From IMG/VR virus record IMGVR_UViG_3300042502_000251, positions 1 through 33,091 of that record: a stretch of DNA of 33,091 bases. The stretch is one strand, 5' to 3'. The notes beneath the pieces were generated by a model. That model had not been told where the DNA came from and did not search any database. It worked only from the letters and a program-made list of their open reading frames with translations. The stretch comes from a virus. A program made the translations under genes and the position numbers. Shown one piece after another: positions 29,233 through 33,091 of this stretch (the first letter of the stretch is position 1; each line of letters starts with the position of its first letter).

Positions 29233-31743
29233 ATGAAAAACGTTGCATTATACATTTACATAGATGAGTTAATTGATGACGTTTTAACGCCAATTAGACA
29301 CCGTTTAGAATTGTTTGCCGATGAGTCAATTTCGGTTACTTCATCCATTCAAAATTTTAGGGATTTAGGTAAGATTTTTACGGACTACTCCAAAGCATTT
29401 ACTATTCCAGCTTCAGACCACAATAACAAAATTCTTTACCATTGGTATAATAGCGAAGTAGGAGCAACGGTTGTAGATTTACCTTTAAATTTAACCGACG
29501 CATTTGACCACAGAATAACTTATTTTGGATATATTGAAATTGACACCATTCCTTTTAGATTTGGAAAGTGGTCGTTGAAAGGAAGTAAGAAAACAGACAA
29601 TAAAATCGAAAGTTACTCGATAAACTTTACTGGTAATTTAGTGCAATTAAAGGAGCGTTTTAAAGACGACAAATTAAACTCACTAGCGTACTTTGAAGAT
29701 GGCGTGAGAATTAGTTACTACGATGAATTAAATCACTTCTATGACCTTGCAAATGTACAAGCAAGGGTAACAGATGATAACTACGATATACTTTACCCAT
29801 TAATTGGAACAAAAAGAAAATTATTTTTAACTTCGGGTGCAACCGCAGCGGATAATATTTCAACTACTGCGGGAAAATTATTGTTTAATGAGATATTTCC
29901 AGCGATAAGAGTTACCAAAGTTTTAGAGTATATTCAGGGAGCATACGGAATTACATTTACTGGCGCATTTATTGAAAGTTTGACTTTTAGTAAATTGTTT
30001 CTTTATCTTAAAAATCAAGATAATTTCACAATAAAACCTGAATTATTAAAAATAGATTTTACAAGTAAAGATGCGAACACAAGAATAGAAACTTTATTTG
30101 GTGGTTTTATAGCTACTGCAACTGGAATAGGATTTGCAAATCTAAATTTGGCAACCGATTTACTTACATTTAATTCAACATCAATAAATCAATTTTACAA
30201 TCCTCCATCAACTCCATCGGGATATATGCCAACTATTGTAAATACTAGATTTTTAACGCTAAAAATAACAACTGCGTCAGCAAATCCTTATAATGTATTT
30301 GTCTATAATAATGGTATTTTGTTTTCGTCATTTTCAAATTTAGTAGGTACACAAGAATTATCAATTATATCAAATCAAACGGCAAATAATTTAAGTCCAA
30401 TTTATTCGTTTACTTTTTTTGTAAGTAGTGAAATAGGAATCACATTTACAAGTGAATTAAAGCGAACAATAAAAAGAACTGGAGTTTTTAACCCGCCACC
30501 ATTTAGCGGAGGATTTAATGGAATTTATTCAGAGTATCAAATAGTAAAAGCGACAAGCGCAAGTCAAACAACAGTATCAAATATCGATATAAAATCATTC
30601 GTTCCTGATATTAACGTTGTTTCATTTATGGAGGGTTTAATAAAGATGTTTAATTTAATGGTAATTCCAACATCGGAAACTTCTTTCAACTTGCAACCTT
30701 TGCCCGATTATTATTTAGATGGTATTAATCACGATATTACCGAGTATGTAAATACGGAAAGCATAGAGATAAACCCTCCACAATTATTCAAGCGTATTGC
30801 GTTTAAATTTGAGAAGTCTGAAAATGCTTTAAATGAAATTTTTAGAGGTTTATTCAATAGAGAATATGGCGACTTAAATTTTGAAAATCAAAATAGCGCC
30901 TTTGCTGAAACTTACGAGGTAGCGTTACCTTTTGAGGATTTTATGTTTGACCGAGAAACTGGAACGGATTTTATTACTGCTACGATGTTTGATAAAAATA
31001 GTCAAGCGTATGTTCCAAAGCCGAGTTTAATTTATTGCAACGGAGTTCAGTCAGTAACGCCAGACATTAAAATTTCAAATACTATAACGACAAATGATAT
31101 ATCGGAGTATGTTAGGTTTTCAAATGAGTTACAATTAGCAGGAAGTGACTTAAATTACGTTCAATCTTTGAATTGGGGTGCTGAAATTTCCTCTTGGTTT
31201 TTAGATATAAATTTCAATGGATTATACGATAGTTTTTATTCAGATTATATTGAAAACCTATTTAATCAACGCACTAGAATATTGAAATTAAAAGCGATGC
31301 TTCCAACTTCTTTGATTTGTTTAATAAGATTAAAAGATAAATTAATTATATCAAATAAAAGGTACATAATTAATACAATGACTCCCGAATTAACTACTGG
31401 CGAAACTTCCTTTGAGTTGATTTTAGATAATAGCGAAGCACAACAAGAGGGCAGCGAAGTATTACGATTGACAAACATTCAAACGATGACACTTGACAAT
31501 ACGGCGCAATCAATCGAATTGCAGGTATTTATTAAGGACTTTGACTTGTGGCGTTCAAAAGCTGCGGCTGGTTTCCTAGCAGGAACTTATTCAAGCGGTG
31601 GAAATCAATACAAAGATGGACTTTTAAATGTTGCAGTTCCAGCAAATACAACTGGCGTTAATCGAACAGACAATGTATTACTAGAGTACTTTAAAGGAGC
31701 AGTTTCAACAACTATTTCAATCCAAATCAATCAATATGCTTAA
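29233..31743 (+). CDS. Large tail hub-like protein
   Basis: This 836-residue protein follows the distal tail-like gene and precedes the tape measure. It begins ALYIYIDELIDDVLTPIRHR, then FTDYSKAFTIPAS and GYIEIDTIPFRFGKWSLKG, the pattern of tail-hub or baseplate proteins with a start like phage Dit/Tal. The middle is Asn/Ser/Thr-rich. The last 136 residues are the part found again at 2-412. The stop overlaps the start of the small gene at 31736. No enzyme motif seen. Likely part of the tail tip that contacts the cell. Confidence 0.65.
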   Translation: MKNVALYIYIDELIDDVLTPIRHRLELFADESISVTSSIQNFRDLGKIFTDYSKAFTIPASDHNNKILYHWYNSEVGATVVDLPLNLTDAFDHRITYFGYIEIDTIPFRFGKWSLKGSKKTDNKIESYSINFTGNLVQLKERFKDDKLNSLAYFEDGVRISYYDELNHFYDLANVQARVTDDNYDILYPLIGTKRKLFLTSGATAADNISTTAGKLLFNEIFPAIRVTKVLEYIQGAYGITFTGAFIESLTFSKLFLYLKNQDNFTIKPELLKIDFTSKDANTRIETLFGGFIATATGIGFANLNLATDLLTFNSTSINQFYNPPSTPSGYMPTIVNTRFLTLKITTASANPYNVFVYNNGILFSSFSNLVGTQELSIISNQTANNLSPIYSFTFFVSSEIGITFTSELKRTIKRTGVFNPPPFSGGFNGIYSEYQIVKATSASQTTVSNIDIKSFVPDINVVSFMEGLIKMFNLMVIPTSETSFNLQPLPDYYLDGINHDITEYVNTESIEINPPQLFKRIAFKFEKSENALNEIFRGLFNREYGDLNFENQNSAFAETYEVALPFEDFMFDRETGTDFITATMFDKNSQAYVPKPSLIYCNGVQSVTPDIKISNTITTNDISEYVRFSNELQLAGSDLNYVQSLNWGAEISSWFLDINFNGLYDSFYSDYIENLFNQRTRILKLKAMLPTSLICLIRLKDKLIISNKRYIINTMTPELTTGETSFELILDNSEAQQEGSEVLRLTNIQTMTLDNTAQSIELQVFIKDFDLWRSKAAAGFLAGTYSSGGNQYKDGLLNVAVPANTTGVNRTDNVLLEYFKGAVSTTISIQINQYA

Positions 31744-31764
31744 ACAAATATTAGAAATGCTACA
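31332..31764. repeat. Terminal near-repeat, copy 2
   Basis: This is the partner of 1-433, at a constant offset of 31331. Identity is exact for 127 bases and then about 96% to position 31764. Beyond that, the small gene and tape measure allele differ strongly from those at 434 onward. Confidence 0.9.
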
Positions 31765-31882
31765 TAATATCGAACACTGCAAAGGTTACGATAATATAGA
31801 AATAGCAAAGGGGAAATATAAATTAGCTACAACGTGGAAACAAGCGTTTAAACAAATTAAAAACGAATGGAAAAGAAAGTAA
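31736..31882 (+). CDS. Small protein between tail hub and tape measure (second allele)
   Basis: This 48-residue ORF is homologous to the one at 405-539: both start MLKQILEML and share an IEIAKGKY segment, but the C-terminus differs (basic here: KNEWKRK). It overlaps both the tail hub stop and the tape measure start (31867). The conserved arrangement in two divergent alleles supports a real small gene. Confidence 0.7.
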   Translation: MLKQILEMLHNIEHCKGYDNIEIAKGKYKLATTWKQAFKQIKNEWKRK

Positions 31883-33091
31883 TAGATTTAGAAGTAAATT
31901 CTAATATAGGTGAATCAATATCTGATTTAAAAGCATTAAAAAGACAGTTAAAAGATACTGCTGCTGGTAGTGAAGAATTTAAAAAGATATTTAACCAAAT
32001 AGATGATTTAGAAGACAAAATAAAATCAGCTAAATCTACTTCATCTGATTGGATTGATAGTTTAGAAAATGCAGGTGGCCCTTTAGGCGCAGTTGGTGCT
32101 GGTTTAAACAAAGCAAAAGTAGCAACGCAAAGTTTTGGTGGCGCATTAAAAGCTACTGGAATAGGTTTGTTTGTTTCTTTAATTGGTGGTTTAGTTGCAG
32201 CGTTTAGAGATAATGAAGAAGCTACTAAAAAACTACAACCATTACTTGACGGAATAGGTAAAATATTTCAGGGTGTATTTCGTGCAGTAGAACCTTTATT
32301 TAACACATTAGTTGATTTGGCTATTAGTGCCTTACCAATGGTAAGCGAAGCGTTTAGTGTTGTTTATGCTTCTGTTACTGCTGTATTTCAATCTTTAGGT
32401 TCTTTAGGTAGTGCGATTAAAAAACTTGTTTCAGGTGATTTTTCAGGTGCTTGGAAAGATGCAAAAAGTTCTGTTACTGACTTTAGTAAAAATTACGATG
32501 AATCTACAAAAAGATTTCAAGAGGGTACAAAGGAATTAACTAAAACAGAAAAAGAAGAAGCAGAAAAAAGAGAAGAAGCAAGAAAAAAAGCATTAGAGAA
32601 AAAAGAAGCAGCAGAAGAAAAAGCTAAACAAGCAGCAGTTAAAAAAGCAGAAGAAGAAGCGGCAGCATTAAAAGCTATTGCTGATAAAAAGTTAGCTGAT
32701 GATATGAAGTCGGCACAAGATGCACTTAATATAATAACTGCATTAAATCAATCTTACGAAACACCAGCTGAAAAAGAAACTAGGGAATACAACGAAAAGA
32801 AAGCAATATTAGAGGCGAATAATTTAAGTACTGAATTATTAACACAAAAGCATTTAGAAAATTTAGCTGGAATAGTAAAAACAGATGCAGATAAAAAGGC
32901 GGCTGAAGATGCTAAAATAGCTGCTGATAAAAAGACTAAAGATGATGCGGCAGCAAAAGAAGAATTAGATAGAGAACAAGCGGTTGCAGACCAAAAGAAA
33001 GCTATTCAAGATTCTCAATTAGGTTTAGCTTCAGCAGCAGTTGGTTTTTTAAGTGCGGTTGCTGGTAAAAATAAGGCATTACAAAAAACTG
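31867..33091 (+). CDS. Tail tape measure protein (second allele), 3'-truncated
   Basis: The frame is open from the ATG at 31867 to the window end (408 codons visible). It begins EKKVIDLEVNSNIGESISDL, like the KVIDIKV start of the first allele, has hydrophobic segments near residues 75-120 (including FVSLIGGLVAAF) and 125-190, and then a long Lys/Glu/Ala coiled coil. It is clearly a tape measure protein but differs from allele 1 over almost all its length, so tail length or ejection traits may differ between the strains. The gene continues past the edge. Confidence 0.85.
   Translation, partial: MEKKVIDLEVNSNIGESISDLKALKRQLKDTAAGSEEFKKIFNQIDDLEDKIKSAKSTSSDWIDSLENAGGPLGAVGAGLNKAKVATQSFGGALKATGIGLFVSLIGGLVAAFRDNEEATKKLQPLLDGIGKIFQGVFRAVEPLFNTLVDLAISALPMVSEAFSVVYASVTAVFQSLGSLGSAIKKLVSGDFSGAWKDAKSSVTDFSKNYDESTKRFQEGTKELTKTEKEEAEKREEARKKALEKKEAAEEKAKQAAVKKAEEEAAALKAIADKKLADDMKSAQDALNIITALNQSYETPAEKETREYNEKKAILEANNLSTELLTQKHLENLAGIVKTDADKKAAEDAKIAADKKTKDDAAAKEELDREQAVADQKKAIQDSQLGLASAAVGFLSAVAGKNKALQKT

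Noticed and set aside
1-33091. CRISPR array, tRNA, integrase or lysogeny repressor
   Set aside because: No regularly spaced repeats, no tRNA-like cloverleaf and no recombinase motif were seen on either strand.

Overview
The window is almost wholly a tailed-phage genome from a Bacteroidota-infecting virus, most likely of a Flavobacterium-like host. The evidence is low-GC DNA, TAnnTTTG promoter boxes of the Bacteroidetes type, no Shine-Dalgarno sequences but A-rich start contexts, and a gene complement of terminase, portal, protease, capsid, tail tape measure, GH24 lysozyme and phage replication genes. I see no integrase, recognisable repressor, tRNA or CRISPR array, so a lytic life style is the simplest reading.

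Layout. Positions 1-13685 (plus strand) are late genes: the truncated end of a tail hub gene, tape measure, XkdF-like head protease with a scaffold-like tail, major capsid protein, a putative tail tube protein, portal, adaptor, tail fibre, and a lysis block (three-TM holin-like protein, coiled-coil membrane protein, lysozyme, metallophosphoesterase, spanin-like lipoprotein). A bidirectional terminator at 13669-13696 separates these from three tiny minus-strand genes (14148 down to 13747). From 14208 the plus strand carries the early/replication module: small membrane and unknown proteins, an adenine methyltransferase, an SSB-like protein, an iteron-bearing non-coding region, a primase-helicase, an HNH endonuclease, an SF2 helicase, a VRR-NUC nuclease, and a run of small genes including a minimal kinase-like protein. 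A phage sigma factor at 24158 leads into the packaging and tail genes (terminase, frameshifted tail chaperone, tail completion, tail hub), which return to the tape measure.

The window closes on itself. Bases 1-127 are identical to 31332-31458, and the next ~300 bp are about 96% identical with nearly all differences silent. After that the second copy runs into a different tape-measure allele. The unit is therefore about 31.33 kb, and the window probably joins two strains of one circularly permuted genome.

The most unusual signal is a set of 5' leaders right after early promoters. At 16020, 17621 and 20131 a short arm begins 8-10 nt after the -7 box and is perfectly complementary to the loop region of a two-part hairpin further down, giving the same pseudoknot architecture with unrelated sequences. 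A looser fourth case lies before the SSB-like gene. They precede replication genes, which suggests a shared RNA-level control, perhaps like T4 gene 32 autoregulation. Other notable points are 11-bp iterons at 17390-17578, a T_TTT_TTT frameshift site in the tail chaperone gene, and an invariant AGTCTTA-N5-ATG start context at three late genes.
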